From the NCBI GenBank assembly GCA_938036835.1, contig CALHWB010000017.1, forward strand, positions 10,112 to 74,111: a stretch of 64,000 bases of DNA. Reading direction: 5' to 3'. This DNA comes from an uncultured Propionibacterium sp. Lineage in GTDB: Bacteria > Actinomycetota > Actinomycetes > Propionibacteriales > Propionibacteriaceae. Below the pieces are notes generated by a model. The model was not told where the DNA came from and did no database searches. It saw only the letters and a program-made list of their open reading frames with translations. The translations under genes were made by a program, and so were the position numbers. Below, one piece after another: positions 53,401 to 61,792 of the stretch; within the stretch, counting starts at the first letter, position 1; every line of letters begins with the position of its first letter.

Positions 53401-54010
53401 GCTTCAGTTGCCGTCGGATCTCGGCTAGCAGATCGGTCAACCTGGCCAGATTGGCCTGGGTCGATGCCAGTTTACGAATCGCCTTCTCCTTACGACGCCG
53501 GTGTTTCAGCACGCCTGCCGCCTCTTCGATGAAGCCGCGCCGCGATTCGGGGCTGGCCCGCAGGATCTGGTCGAGCTGGCCCTGGCCGACGATGACATGC
53601 ATTTCGCGGCCCATTCCGGTATCGCTCAGCAATTCCTGGACGTCCAGCAGCCGGCATTGCTGGGCGTTGATGGCATATTCCGAGCCGCCATTGCGGAACA
53701 GGGTGCGACTGATGGTCACCTCGGTGTATTCGATCGGTAATACCCGGTCGGTGTTGTCGATCGTCAGGCTGACCTCGGCCCGGCCCAGTGGAGCCCGGCC
53801 GGCCGTGCCCGCAAAGATGACGTCTTCCATCTTGCCGCCGCGCAGCGATTGGGCGCCCTGCTCGCCCATCACCCAGGCGAGCGCGTCCACCACATTGGAC
53901 TTCCCAGAACCATTCGGGCCGACGATAGCGGTGATACCGGGCTCGAAGTTCAGGGTGGTCGTCGAGGCGAACGACTTAAACCCCCTCAGGGTAAGACTTT
54001 TGAGGTACAA
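50465..54010 (-). CDS. smc: Chromosome segregation protein SMC
   Basis: Condensin ATPase that organises and separates chromosomes. 1181 residues from a TTG at 54010, which begins the standard LYLKSLTLRGFKSFAS, lies one base after the gtrA stop, and has AAGGG nine bases upstream. Walker A is GPNGSGKS (31-38); long coiled coils flank the hinge (GSLSELVTVEPGWQAAVSAA region, about 500-660); C-terminal signature LSLLSGGERSLVAVAFL and Walker B YILDEVEAALDD. An ATG six codons upstream (54028), within gtrA, is an alternative. Confidence 0.95.
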   Translation of the reverse strand: MYLKSLTLRGFKSFASTTTLNFEPGITAIVGPNGSGKSNVVDALAWVMGEQGAQSLRGGKMEDVIFAGTAGRAPLGRAEVSLTIDNTDRVLPIEYTEVTISRTLFRNGGSEYAINAQQCRLLDVQELLSDTGMGREMHVIVGQGQLDQILRASPESRRGFIEEAAGVLKHRRRKEKAIRKLASTQANLARLTDLLAEIRRQLKPLGRQATVARRAATVQAELRDARCRLLADELSQTRLALESDNAANQARQARRRQTEAELAQARDAERAADFALQELAPRSAIAQENWYALASLAERITATASIAAERMRHGDEPLPTGDGRDPEAMAQEAARIRAEEAGLADQVTRAEEALQAASSARDLAEAAEQVAARAHAERLRAVADRREELARLGGQVNSLRSRLQAGGEEEARLAARQAEALTRAKAAELEFVTLETQLAGIAEGEPGLDDAYEHAAADRERAESALAELREAERAARQQQVTLQARLDALQIGLQRRDASGALLGSAGPVPLLGSLSELVTVEPGWQAAVSAALGVAAEALVVADLGDALAAFEYLKAKDLGRAGLLIADAPSPGDELPALPAGARWAIDVLTCPVELRAGLWRLLRSVVLVADPATARALVSGAPGLMAVTADGDVVSRWFAAGGSGAQPSVIEIQAAIDATRAAVGEIQQDLERLRLRMSVAQRRLAETRRASEIALERLHDSDARLAALTAELSTLAQTGRAARAEAERLGQAIVQAGANRAVDEQRLTELTERLERAGAEEAAEPDPAERDRLAAAARASRSVETDARLALRTAEERVRSLAGRADSLSRAAAHERQAQARARARAKQLRREAAVARAVHTAAGWLAGRVTQARAAAAAERRAADEARQRAEAELGHRRAESRALAQALETIVENTHRDELARIELTMRLEQYTEQAMDELALDPDTLLAEYGPDQPVPVLTRPDGSALGPDDEPVAPVPYDRAGQEARLRSAQRNLAALGRVNPLALEEFEAMNERHAFLAGQLADLKKTRKDLLDIIGEVDARVQEVFAAAYGDVAACFSEVFERLFPGGAGQLVLTTPDDMLTTGIEIEARPAGKRVRRLSLLSGGERSLVAVAFLISLFIARPSPFYILDEVEAALDDVNLGRLLGIYEELRRSSQLLVITHHKRTMEVADALYGVTMRDDGVSTVISQRLHG

Positions 54011-54011
54011 G

Positions 54012-54584
54012 TCAGTCGGCCCTTGCATCCTCGGGAGTCCGGGCAGTCTCGATGGCCTGCGCTTCAGCGGGTGCAATTGCGCGGAAAGTCCAAATCCTAT
54101 TGAGCAGATAGTTGATCGGCATGGTCAACACGATGGTGAACAATTGTGCCCAATACGCGCGGGCGCGCAGGCCTTCGATGTCATTGAATGGCGGATCGGG
54201 CAAATAGAGCGGTGAAGTAGGGTTCGTCAGCGCGATTTTGATGATCACACCGGCAGCGGCAGCCAATGCTCCGATCGCGAAGAAGGGCCAGAATTCCGTC
54301 CACCAGCCACGCATCTGATCGCTGGCCCGTTTGAATGTCCAAATCCGGTTCAGCTGGAAGTTCCACACATTGGCGATCATGAATGCCAGGATCCACACCA
54401 AAACGGTGAACCGCAGAGCCCATGGCCCGGGCACCTCAATCAGGACGCGGTTGTCGTGTGCGACACCCCCGTTGAACTGGGTTAGCAGGTAGGTGACGGC
54501 CAGATTTACCACAAACCCGGAGCCGCCCACCAGCCCGAAACGAAAGAACTGCACCAGTGTTCCACCAAGCCCCTGGGCACTCAT
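54012..54584 (-). CDS. GtrA-family membrane protein
   Basis: 190 residues with four membrane segments; GtrA-like proteins are thought to flip or carry polyprenyl-linked sugars for cell-surface glycans. Two copies of a family motif are visible, NFQLNRIWTFKR and NYLLNRIWTFRA, each at the end of a membrane pair. It overlaps mutM by four bases and smc follows after one base, so a glycan-related gene is locked into the mutM-smc unit, where it is not usually found. Partner glycosyltransferase not seen. Confidence 0.88.
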   Translation of the reverse strand: MSAQGLGGTLVQFFRFGLVGGSGFVVNLAVTYLLTQFNGGVAHDNRVLIEVPGPWALRFTVLVWILAFMIANVWNFQLNRIWTFKRASDQMRGWWTEFWPFFAIGALAAAAGVIIKIALTNPTSPLYLPDPPFNDIEGLRARAYWAQLFTIVLTMPINYLLNRIWTFRAIAPAEAQAIETARTPEDARAD

Positions 54585-55462
54585 GAGTTATCAACCTGCT
54601 CTCTCACGGATCGTGCCCGGCCTAGTCGATGAGGCTGACAGCGAGGGCATCGATAGGCCGACCGATTCATGAAAGACTCCCGGGCGATGGGGGTGCCGCA
54701 TCGATCGCATGGCTGGCCGGCGCGACCGTAGACCGCCAGGCTGCGCCCAAAATAGCCGGAAGAACCGTTCACGTCTACGTAAAGGGCATCGAAGCTGGTA
54801 CCCCCCTGGGCCAGGGATTCCCGCATCACCTCGCCTGCCGTGGCCAGCAGCTCAACCGCCCGCCGCTGACAGATCGAACCGGTCGGTTGGCCGTAGTGCA
54901 TCCGCATCCGCCACAATGCCTCATCGGCGTAGATATTGCCGATACCGCTTACCAGTCGCTGATCCAGTAGCGTGCGCTTTATGGTGCTGCTTCTGGCCCG
55001 GAGCTTCTTGGCCACTGCGTCCGCATCGAACAGCGGATCGAATGGGTCCCGGGCGATATGGGCAATCTGATCGGGCAGTTCCGCGCCCCCAGGACAGATC
55101 TGCAACCCCCCGAACATGCGCTGATCGACGAATCTGAGCTGGGGTCCCGAATCGATGAAATCGAACAGCACCCGCGTGTTGGGTGGCAACTGCGCCGCCG
55201 GATCGGCCACCCGGAACTGGCCGCTCATCCCCAGATGCACCAGCAGGGCATCGCCGTCGGCGAACGGCAGCCACAGATACTTACCGCGCCGACGTGGCTC
55301 GGCCAGCCTACGGCCGACAAGCCCGGCAGCGAAACCTACCGGGCCATCGGGATGCTGGCGCACCGGGCGCGGATGCAACACCGTTACCTGGGCGATCTCC
55401 CGGCCCATGACCAATGGGGCCAGCCCGGCCCGCACCACCTCGACCTCCGGCAGTTCAGGCAT
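54581..55462 (-). CDS. mutM: Formamidopyrimidine-DNA glycosylase
   Basis: Removes oxidised purines (8-oxoG, FapyG) and nicks the site. 293 residues from ATG 55462, so that Pro2 of PELPEVEVVR is the catalytic amine. Other features: RRGKYLWLP, LGMSGQFRV, the helix-two-turn-helix GIGNIYADEALW, and the C-terminal zinc finger CDRCGTPI...CPRCQ. It overlaps rnc by eight bases. Confidence 0.96.
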   Translation of the reverse strand: MPELPEVEVVRAGLAPLVMGREIAQVTVLHPRPVRQHPDGPVGFAAGLVGRRLAEPRRRGKYLWLPFADGDALLVHLGMSGQFRVADPAAQLPPNTRVLFDFIDSGPQLRFVDQRMFGGLQICPGGAELPDQIAHIARDPFDPLFDADAVAKKLRARSSTIKRTLLDQRLVSGIGNIYADEALWRMRMHYGQPTGSICQRRAVELLATAGEVMRESLAQGGTSFDALYVDVNGSSGYFGRSLAVYGRAGQPCDRCGTPIARESFMNRSAYRCPRCQPHRLGRARSVREQVDNS

Positions 55463-56240
55463 CCGCCGCCCGCTCGCCATCGAATGCGCAACGTTCGGCG
55501 TCCAGCATCTTGAAAGCCAGTTCGGCGGCCCGCTGCTCGGCCTGCTTCTTACTCCGCCCGGACCCCGGACCGAATCGGCGATCCCCCAGCACCGCCCAGG
55601 CGACGAAACGCTTGGCGTGATCCGGGCCGGATTCCTCGATCTCGTAGTGGGTTACGGGTAGCCCGAGCCCGGCGGCGATTTCCTGTAGGGAAGTCTTCCA
55701 ATCCAGCCCGGCTCCCAGACCGGCAGCCTGGGTGATGACCGGATCGAAGAGCCGATGCACGAGCCTGGCCGCAGCCAGTTGGCCACCGGTCAGATAGACG
55801 GCGCCTATCAGGGCCTCCATGGTGTCTGCAAGGATGGAATCCTTTTCGTCGCCACCGGTGGCGATCTCGCCGCGGCCGAGCTTGATCAAACCGCCGATGC
55901 GCAGCTCACGGGCAACCTGCGCCAGGGTGACCGCGCTGACGACATTGGCGCGCAGTTTCGCCAGTTGTCCTTCCGGCAATTCCGGATGGCTGCGATAGAG
56001 GTGTTCCGTGACGATCAGGCCGAGTACCGAATCACCAAGGAACTCCAGGCGCTCGTTGGTCGGAATCGCCCCATGCTCGTAGGCATATGACCGATGGGTC
56101 AACGCAAGATCGAGGAGACCCGTGCCGAGTTCGACACCAATCTCCTCGATCAGCCGGAGAAAAGGGCCCGGCTCGTCCGGGCCGGACGATGGCCTATCCA
56201 CCCCGCCCGCCGCGGCACACACCGCGCGGTCAGACCTCAA
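55455..56240 (-). CDS. rnc: Ribonuclease III
   Basis: Cleaves double-stranded RNA in rRNA processing and mRNA turnover. Catalytic domain with NERLEFLGDSVLGLIV and DTMEALIGAVYL (metal-binding Glu/Asp), then a double-stranded RNA-binding domain (DWKTSLQEIAAGLG to about the last 15 residues). The start is uncertain: TTG 56240 (overlapping the rpmF stop, 261 residues), GTG 56222 or GTG 56201; family alignments favour a shorter form. Confidence 0.93.
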   Translation of the reverse strand: MRSDRAVCAAAGGVDRPSSGPDEPGPFLRLIEEIGVELGTGLLDLALTHRSYAYEHGAIPTNERLEFLGDSVLGLIVTEHLYRSHPELPEGQLAKLRANVVSAVTLAQVARELRIGGLIKLGRGEIATGGDEKDSILADTMEALIGAVYLTGGQLAAARLVHRLFDPVITQAAGLGAGLDWKTSLQEIAAGLGLPVTHYEIEESGPDHAKRFVAWAVLGDRRFGPGSGRSKKQAEQRAAELAFKMLDAERCAFDGERAADA

Positions 56241-56421
56241 GTACCTGACGCCGCTTGCCTCGCGGGCCGTACTGACCGCAGGCCGGGCACGCGGTATGCG
56301 GTAGGTGCCTGGCCCGGCAAGCCGGGTTGGCGCAGGTCACCGTCTGCGCCGCGACCGCCTTCCACTGGGCGCGCCGGGACCGCGTATTGCTGCGGGACAT
56401 TTTCCGCTTGGGAACAGCCAC
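56230..56421 (-). CDS. rpmF: 50S ribosomal protein L32
   Basis: 63 residues from a GTG with AAGGAGAA upstream. Starts AVPKRKMSRSNTRSRRAQWK; the zinc ribbon has CANPAC and CPAC, so this is the Cys-containing form. Its leader carries a good promoter candidate. Normally it follows yceD closely; here 277 bases lie between. Confidence 0.96.
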   Translation of the reverse strand: MAVPKRKMSRSNTRSRRAQWKAVAAQTVTCANPACRARHLPHTACPACGQYGPRGKRRQVLEV

Positions 56422-56523
56422 AGGAGTTCTCCTTCATCGTCCTCGCCCGCGCAGTTTGGGCACGAGCTGCCCAGGTTGTTTGGGCGAAGCCGGTAGGCGC
56501 CCCCAAGGGACGCACGCCGATTC

Positions 56524-56552
56524 ACATTACCAATCCGTACCCGGTATCACAA
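56524..56552 (-). promoter_or_regulatory. Candidate rpmF promoter
   Basis: Minus strand: TTGTGA (56552-56547), 17-base spacer, TAATGT (56529-56524). The start would lie near 56517, giving a leader of about 95 bases. It would separate rpmF-rnc-mutM-gtrA-smc from yceD. Confidence 0.5.
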
Positions 56553-56698
56553 AACCACGAGTTACCCCATCCCAGATGCCCGCATGGGTTCCGGGCCGAG
56601 GGACTGGAGCCGGCAACTACACGGCACAAGGCGATCCCGGCCTCCCGGATCAGCGGATGGCCGGCGATACAGGCCGGCCCCGGCCGCGCCCACAGCCA

Positions 56699-57247
56699 TC
56701 AGTCGTCCCGGCGGGACTGTTCGGTCAGCAAGCCCTTCAAACCTGCCCAGCGAGGGTCCATTGCCCACGGCGGCTCAGGATCGTCGGCCAATACCAGTTC
56801 GCAGTCGGTGCTCGGCCCGGGGCAATCGGGTCGGCACAGCGGGGTGAAGGGCAGTTCCAGCACGATCGCATCCCGCATGGGCTGTTCGATATCGATGTGG
56901 TCATCCACGATGTGCAACGCATCCTCATCGGTGTCCCGGCCCGGATAGCAGAACAGCTCTTGGAATTCGAAATCGCGTTCGCCGGCGATCTCGGTCAGGC
57001 AGCGGGCGCACTCGCCCACCAGCGCGGCATGCACCGTCCCGGTTGCCAGGACCCCCTCACAGACCGACTCCAGCCGCAGTTCGACATCCACCAGGCTGCC
57101 CTCGGGAACCCGGATCAACTCGACCCCAATGCCTGCCGGCGCGGGCAACGCGCGATGCCATTCGATCATTTCTCCCGGGCGGCGGACGAGCCGGTGAATG
57201 CTGGTCACCCAACTGGAGCGGGGATCCAGGTGTCTACGATCGGTCAC
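56699..57247 (-). CDS. yceD: YceD family (DUF177) protein
   Basis: Conserved protein linked to 23S rRNA accumulation and always near rpmF. 182 residues. Cys pairs at ECARCLTEI and CRPDCPG; core FEFQELFCYP, HIDIEQPMRDAIVLELPFTPLC. The GTG start has no Shine-Dalgarno but a TAGGCT hexamer six bases upstream. Confidence 0.92.
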   Translation of the reverse strand: MTDRRHLDPRSSWVTSIHRLVRRPGEMIEWHRALPAPAGIGVELIRVPEGSLVDVELRLESVCEGVLATGTVHAALVGECARCLTEIAGERDFEFQELFCYPGRDTDEDALHIVDDHIDIEQPMRDAIVLELPFTPLCRPDCPGPSTDCELVLADDPEPPWAMDPRWAGLKGLLTEQSRRDD

Positions 57248-57253
57248 CCCAAA

Positions 57254-57259
57254 AGCCTA
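57254..57259 (-). promoter_or_regulatory. Putative -10 element, leaderless yceD transcript
   Basis: TAGGCT on the minus strand, six bases before the yceD GTG; identical to the arrangement at hisE, ftsY and rsmD. Confidence 0.45.
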
Positions 57260-57334
57260 CCCAGCCCCAGCGGCCGATGCCCGGCCCGGCGCGGCCTACC
57301 CAGACCAGCGGTCCGTCGCCGGCCGGGGCCGGGT

Positions 57335-57847
57335 TCAGCCCAACGCCCGATCAGCCTGCGCCAGCTTGTCTAGCACGGCCGTATTCACCGCCGGCGTCAC
57401 GAACATGCTGATGTCGGCCCCGTTGTAGGCGACCTCACGCAGCATCGAGCTTGAGATGGTCCCGAACTCGCGGCCGGCCGGCAACAAAACGGTTTCGATC
57501 CCCGACAGCTGCCGGTTGAGCTGTGACATCTGCAATTCATAGTCGAAATCGGAGCCGAAGCGCACTCCCTTGACGATCACCCGTACGGCTCGCTCGCGGC
57601 AGAAATCCACCAGAAGCCCGTCTATCGGGGCAACCTGCACATTCGGCAGGCCGGACACCGCATCGGTTGCCAATTCGATGCGTTCGGCGAAACCAAACAT
57701 GTAGTTCTTGGTGGAATTGCGTCCGACGGCCACGATCACCTCGCTGAAGACCGCCGCCGCCCGGCCGATGATGTCCAGGTGGCCGCGCGTGATCGGGTCG
57801 AAAGAGCCCGGGCAGACCGCTCGCACCGGCAGCACGGAGTTGGTCAC
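57335..57847 (-). CDS. coaD: Phosphopantetheine adenylyltransferase
   Basis: Fourth step of CoA synthesis: 4'-phosphopantetheine + ATP to dephospho-CoA. 170 residues with PGSFDPITRGHLDII (HxGH-type motif TRGH), KGVRFGSDFDYELQM and the ISSSMLREVA motif. It overlaps the rsmD stop by four bases. Confidence 0.97.
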   Translation of the reverse strand: MTNSVLPVRAVCPGSFDPITRGHLDIIGRAAAVFSEVIVAVGRNSTKNYMFGFAERIELATDAVSGLPNVQVAPIDGLLVDFCRERAVRVIVKGVRFGSDFDYELQMSQLNRQLSGIETVLLPAGREFGTISSSMLREVAYNGADISMFVTPAVNTAVLDKLAQADRALG

Positions 57848-58449
57848 GATTCCCCCTGCGATTCATTCAAAGCACGACGGGCGAAATACAATTCGGTTTC
57901 CCCGTGCCGCTGGTTCCATGTCTCGGCCATCATCGCAGGCCAACCGACCGCTTCGCCACGCCGGGAACGCTCCACCACGACCATGCCGTCGGCCGCCAGC
58001 CAGCCTGTCAGCAGCCTGGCGACCACCGCGTCTACCACACCGGCGGCCAGTTCATAGGGTGGATCCAGCCAGACGACATCGAATGGCTGGGGCGAACCGG
58101 CCAGGAAGGTCTGCACCGGCACCGGGCACACCCGTACCTGGTCAGCCAGTCCGGTGACAGCGATATTGCGGCGAATCACCGCTACCGTGGGGCGATGGTT
58201 CTCCACGCAAACCACGGGCCGGGCGCCCCGGCTGGCGGCCTCCAACCCGATCGCCCCGGAGCCGGCATACAGATCGAGCAGGCTGAGCCCGGCCAATTGC
58301 CGATCGGATGCCGCCCCGGCGCCATCCGCCCAGGCCGTCAAGGCGGAGAACAATGCCTCCCGGACGCGATCGGTCGTCGGCCGGGTATGCGAACCAACCG
58401 GGCTGCGCAACCGGGTGCCCCGGGCCCGGCCGGTGATGATCCTGCTCAC
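57844..58449 (-). CDS. rsmD: 16S rRNA (guanine966-N2)-methyltransferase
   Basis: 201 residues. Starts RIITGRARGTRLRSP; SAM-binding LLDLYAGSGAIGLEA; catalytic DPPY in DVVWLDPPYE. GTG start without Shine-Dalgarno; a TAGGCT hexamer lies six bases upstream. Coupled to coaD as in most actinobacteria. Confidence 0.95.
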   Translation of the reverse strand: MSRIITGRARGTRLRSPVGSHTRPTTDRVREALFSALTAWADGAGAASDRQLAGLSLLDLYAGSGAIGLEAASRGARPVVCVENHRPTVAVIRRNIAVTGLADQVRVCPVPVQTFLAGSPQPFDVVWLDPPYELAAGVVDAVVARLLTGWLAADGMVVVERSRRGEAVGWPAMMAETWNQRHGETELYFARRALNESQGES

Positions 58450-58455
58450 CGGAAC

Positions 58456-58461
58456 AGCCTA
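58456..58461 (-). promoter_or_regulatory. Putative -10 element, leaderless rsmD-coaD transcript
   Basis: TAGGCT on the minus strand, six bases before the rsmD GTG. Confidence 0.45.
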
Positions 58462-58504
58462 GGCGGTAGCCGCCCAGGGCTGGGCCATCACGGGGCGGGT
58501 TGGC

Positions 58505-58533
58505 CTGACAGGGCCCCGCAGTTGCTGTTGAAT
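58505..58533 (+). promoter_or_regulatory. Promoter of the PPOX-family gene
   Basis: CTGACA (58505-58510), 17-base spacer, TTGAAT (58528-58533). The start of transcription would fall at the ATG 58541, again a leaderless arrangement; no Shine-Dalgarno precedes it. Confidence 0.6.
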
Positions 58534-58540
58534 GGGGCAC

Positions 58541-58966
58541 ATGGCAGACAACGAAAGCCCGGTAACGATCATCCCCGAGGAATCCTGCTGGGGATATCTG
58601 GCCTCCCAGGAAGTGGGCCGCCTCGGGGTGAGCTCCCACGACGTACCCGAGATCTTCCCCCTGAACTACTACGTCGATGGGGAGTCGGTCATCTTCCGTA
58701 GCGCCGAGGGCAGCAAGATGGACCAACTCGCGGTCAACAACAATGTGGTGCTCGAGGTGGACGGTTGGACCGACGACGGCGGGTGGAGTGTCATGGTAAA
58801 GGGAACCGCCGAACGCATCACCGACCCCGAGGAATTGGCTCGGGCAAGAAAGGCCCCACTGCTGCCCTGGATCGGCACGGCCAAGACCATTTTCGTCCGT
58901 GTGCTGCCGACCATCGGCATATCCGGTAGGCATTTCGTCTTCGGCTCAGAACCCGCCCAGGGCTGA
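58541..58966 (+). CDS. Pyridoxamine 5'-phosphate oxidase family protein
   Basis: Small flavin- or deazaflavin-binding split-barrel protein, 141 residues. Visible are CWGYLASQEVGRLGVS, IFPLNYYVDGESVIFRS and the WSVMVKGTAERI strand. Actinobacterial members often use F420, heme or FAD; which applies here is unknown. Single gene on the plus strand inside the rsmD-recG block. Confidence 0.85.
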   Translation: MADNESPVTIIPEESCWGYLASQEVGRLGVSSHDVPEIFPLNYYVDGESVIFRSAEGSKMDQLAVNNNVVLEVDGWTDDGGWSVMVKGTAERITDPEELARARKAPLLPWIGTAKTIFVRVLPTIGISGRHFVFGSEPAQG

Positions 58967-59120
58967 GGCCTCAACGTGCACCCTCAGCTGCTTCGCCGAT
59001 GGCCTGGCCGACGACTTCGGCGAACAGCTGAGGCCGATTGCCACCCACTGCCTGCCAGCCGCGAGCAATGACGGATTCGGCAAGCCCCAGGCCGGGGCCC
59101 ATGCCCGCCGGGAATCGGTT

Positions 59121-59514
59121 GGCTTGCCGCCCAATGGCATCCATACCATGCTAGAAAAGCCGGCCGGGGTATACACCAAGAGGTCGGTGCGCTGCTGGCG
59201 GTGGCCGCCCAGCACCCCGAGTCACGGTTCGCGATGATGTTCAACCAGCGAGCCAACCCGCTGCCCCAAGACCTCAAGCAACTAGCCGAGCTGCTGCGGA
59301 ACTTCGCCGGGCACATTCTCGGCGGCGTGCCGCTCATCGCACCCGGAGCGGGAGGCATCCACAATGCCAGGCTGGCGAACGCGATGCAGCTATCCGCCTG
59401 GACGAATGCCGATATCGATCTGACCGTTTCGACGACGATGCCTACCAGGCACACCTGAACCGATTGATCGTCGCCGAGGGCGGGCAAGCGCTCGATGGTG
59501 GGCTCAGGTACGTT
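59121..59514 (+). pseudogene. Decayed Gfo/Idh/MocA-type oxidoreductase
   Basis: Fragments of one oxidoreductase in three frames. Frame 3: NGIHTMLEKPAGVYTK (around 59133-59180). A one-base loss shifts to frame 2: ALLAVAAQHPESRFAMMFNQ and RANPLPQDLK. The middle of the protein is missing, because QLAELLRNFAGHILGGVPL and NARLANAMQLSAWTNADIDL, C-terminal sequences, follow at once. A second one-base loss shifts to frame 1: FDDDAYQAHLNRLIVAEGG. The N-terminal NAD-binding part is not found. The remainder of 58967-59120 shows nothing recognisable. Confidence 0.7.
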
Positions 59515-61786
59515 CTAGCCACTGCCCATCGGCCCGGCACTGCACCGCGGTGACCATATCGGCCAGCCAATCGTCGCGCTGCTCAGGGTCGGCCCCTACC
59601 AGTTCCTCCGCGACATCCCGGGCCGCCGCAATCAAGTGAGCGTCGCTCAGTACCCTTAGCAGCCGAAGCGTCGAACGACCACCGGTCTGCGCCGAACCGA
59701 GCACATCGCCTTCCCGCCGCAGCGCCAGATCCAGCTCTGCCAGCTCGAATCCGTTGCCGGTACGCGCCACCGCGGCCAATCGCCGAGTAGCAGATGAGTC
59801 TGGCTCAGTGCCGGTGACCAGCAGACAGACCCCCGGGTGCGAGCCGCGGCCGATCCGACCGCGAAGCTGATGCAACTGACTGATACCGAAGCGATCGGCG
59901 TCCATGACGATCATCATCGTGGCATTGGGCACGTCCACGCCCACCTCGATGACGGTGGTGGCCACCAACACATCCAATTGCCCAGCCGCGAAATCGGCCA
60001 TCGTCTGTTCCTTGTCGACACGGGTCAGCTGACCATGCAGCAGCCCCAGGCGTAATCCGGCCAACGGGCCAGCGGAAAGCTGCGCGGCAAGCTCGGCGAC
60101 CGCGGCACTGGGCTCGGCGTCCGAACCGGCAGCCGGATCTGGTTCGCCTGAGCTGATGCGCGGAGCGACCACAAAGACCTGGTGCCCGGCCGCGACCTCC
60201 TCACGTACCCGCTGCCAGGCCCGGTCCAACCAGGCAGGGTGGATTCGAGTATCAACCACCGTGGTCTGCACCGGCTGCCGGCCAGCCGGGATCTCTCGCA
60301 GCGTGGCGACCTCCAGATCGCCGAACACGGTCATCGCGATGGTGCGCGGAATGGGTGTGGCGGTCAGCACCAACAGATGCGGCACCGGTCCGGCCCGTCC
60401 TTGCAGCACCGCGCGCTGTTCGACCCCGAAACGGTGCTGCTCATCGATGACCACCAGTCCCAGACCGGCAAACTGCACCCGGTCACCGAGCAGGGCATGG
60501 GTGCCGACAACGATGCCGGCGGTGCCATCGGCCGCCTTGGCCAGCACAGCACGACGCTGGGCCACCCCCATGGATCCGGTCAACAAGACGACCTCGGTGG
60601 CCTGCTCGGGCGCACCTAGCACCCGTCCGGCCCCCAGATCGCCCAGCAAACGGCAGATCGAAGCGTGATGCTGGGCGGCCAGCACCTCGGTTGGGGCCAG
60701 CAGCACGCCCTGGTACCCGGCATCGACCGCGGCCAGCAATGCGCGCAACGCGACCACCGTCTTGCCCGACCCGACCTCCCCCTGTAGCAGCCGCTGCATT
60801 GGCCGTTCCCTGGCGAGCTCGGCAAAGATCTCCTCGCCGATGGCACGCTGTCCATCGGTCAGTTCGAACGGCAGACGTTCGTCGAATGCCGTCAGCAGCC
60901 CATCGGGCACCCGTTTCAGCGCTGCGGCCCGGCTGCGGACGGCATCGGCCCGCCGTCTAGCCATGGTCACCTGTAGGGCCAATGCCTCGTCCCATTTGAG
61001 TCGTTCCACCCCGGCCTCGACTGCCTCTGCGGTGTCCGGCCGGTGAACCTGGGTGTAGGCGGCCATGAGCGCGGGCAGGTCGTGGGCCCGGCGCAGGTAT
61101 TCGGGCATCGGATCCGGCAGATCCGCCAGCGCGTCGAGGACGATGCCGGCGCACTCCCCCACCTGCCAGGTCGGGATCTTGCTGGTCGCCGGATACAGCC
61201 CGACCAGGCCCGCCCGGCTGACGTGGCTAGCCATGGAAACCCTGTCTGGATCGGCCCGGCCGACAATCCGGCCGGCCGCATCCAACATGACGAAGTTGGG
61301 ATGGGTCATTTGCAGGCTGTGATTGAATTCGGTGACCTTGCCCACGAAGATGCCCTTGATTCCCAGGCCAAGTTGGGCCGACCAGAACCTGACATGCTGG
61401 GGCTTGCCGAAGAAGGTCGCCTTGAGGCTGCCCCGGCCATCGCTCAGGATCGCCTCCAGCCGATCACGGGGTAGGCTGCGCCGTCCGTTGCGGCTCGCGC
61501 CGCCCCGGCCGACGATCACCTCAACCCGGGCGACCCGCGCCACGATGGCCGCGTCGTCGCCGGGCCGCAGCGTTTCCAGGTCGGTGGTCTCGGTGCCCGA
61601 CAGGTAACGTCGCGGCAGATGCCCGAGCAGATCGCCAACGGTATACAGTTGCAGCGATGCCAGGGCCTTCGCAGTGGCCGCCCCGAGCGCGGAAGCCAGG
61701 TCCTGATGCAATGCCCGGTAGGCTGGCGTTCGCCACTGACTGACGACCCGGCCCCGGTTCGCTCCTGCTGCGATTAGTTGCGCCAC
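59504..61786 (-). CDS. recG: ATP-dependent DNA helicase RecG
   Basis: Regresses stalled forks and migrates branches. 760 residues. N-terminal wedge/OB domain (about 1-260, with LGHLPRRYLSG), helicase motif I LQGEVGSGKTVVAL, Ia LLAPTEVLAAQHH, II VIDEQHRFGVEQR, III LTATPIPRTIAM, and the C-terminal HQLRGRIGRGSHPG with the TRG motif region after it. GTG start, TAGACT six bases upstream, no Shine-Dalgarno. Confidence 0.96.
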   Translation of the reverse strand: MAQLIAAGANRGRVVSQWRTPAYRALHQDLASALGAATAKALASLQLYTVGDLLGHLPRRYLSGTETTDLETLRPGDDAAIVARVARVEVIVGRGGASRNGRRSLPRDRLEAILSDGRGSLKATFFGKPQHVRFWSAQLGLGIKGIFVGKVTEFNHSLQMTHPNFVMLDAAGRIVGRADPDRVSMASHVSRAGLVGLYPATSKIPTWQVGECAGIVLDALADLPDPMPEYLRRAHDLPALMAAYTQVHRPDTAEAVEAGVERLKWDEALALQVTMARRRADAVRSRAAALKRVPDGLLTAFDERLPFELTDGQRAIGEEIFAELARERPMQRLLQGEVGSGKTVVALRALLAAVDAGYQGVLLAPTEVLAAQHHASICRLLGDLGAGRVLGAPEQATEVVLLTGSMGVAQRRAVLAKAADGTAGIVVGTHALLGDRVQFAGLGLVVIDEQHRFGVEQRAVLQGRAGPVPHLLVLTATPIPRTIAMTVFGDLEVATLREIPAGRQPVQTTVVDTRIHPAWLDRAWQRVREEVAAGHQVFVVAPRISSGEPDPAAGSDAEPSAAVAELAAQLSAGPLAGLRLGLLHGQLTRVDKEQTMADFAAGQLDVLVATTVIEVGVDVPNATMMIVMDADRFGISQLHQLRGRIGRGSHPGVCLLVTGTEPDSSATRRLAAVARTGNGFELAELDLALRREGDVLGSAQTGGRSTLRLLRVLSDAHLIAAARDVAEELVGADPEQRDDWLADMVTAVQCRADGQWLERT

Positions 61787-61792
61787 GCGGTG

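Noticed and set aside
56237..56515. 92-codon minus frame overlapping rpmF
   Set aside because: Out of frame with L32, which fits fully; no independent signal.
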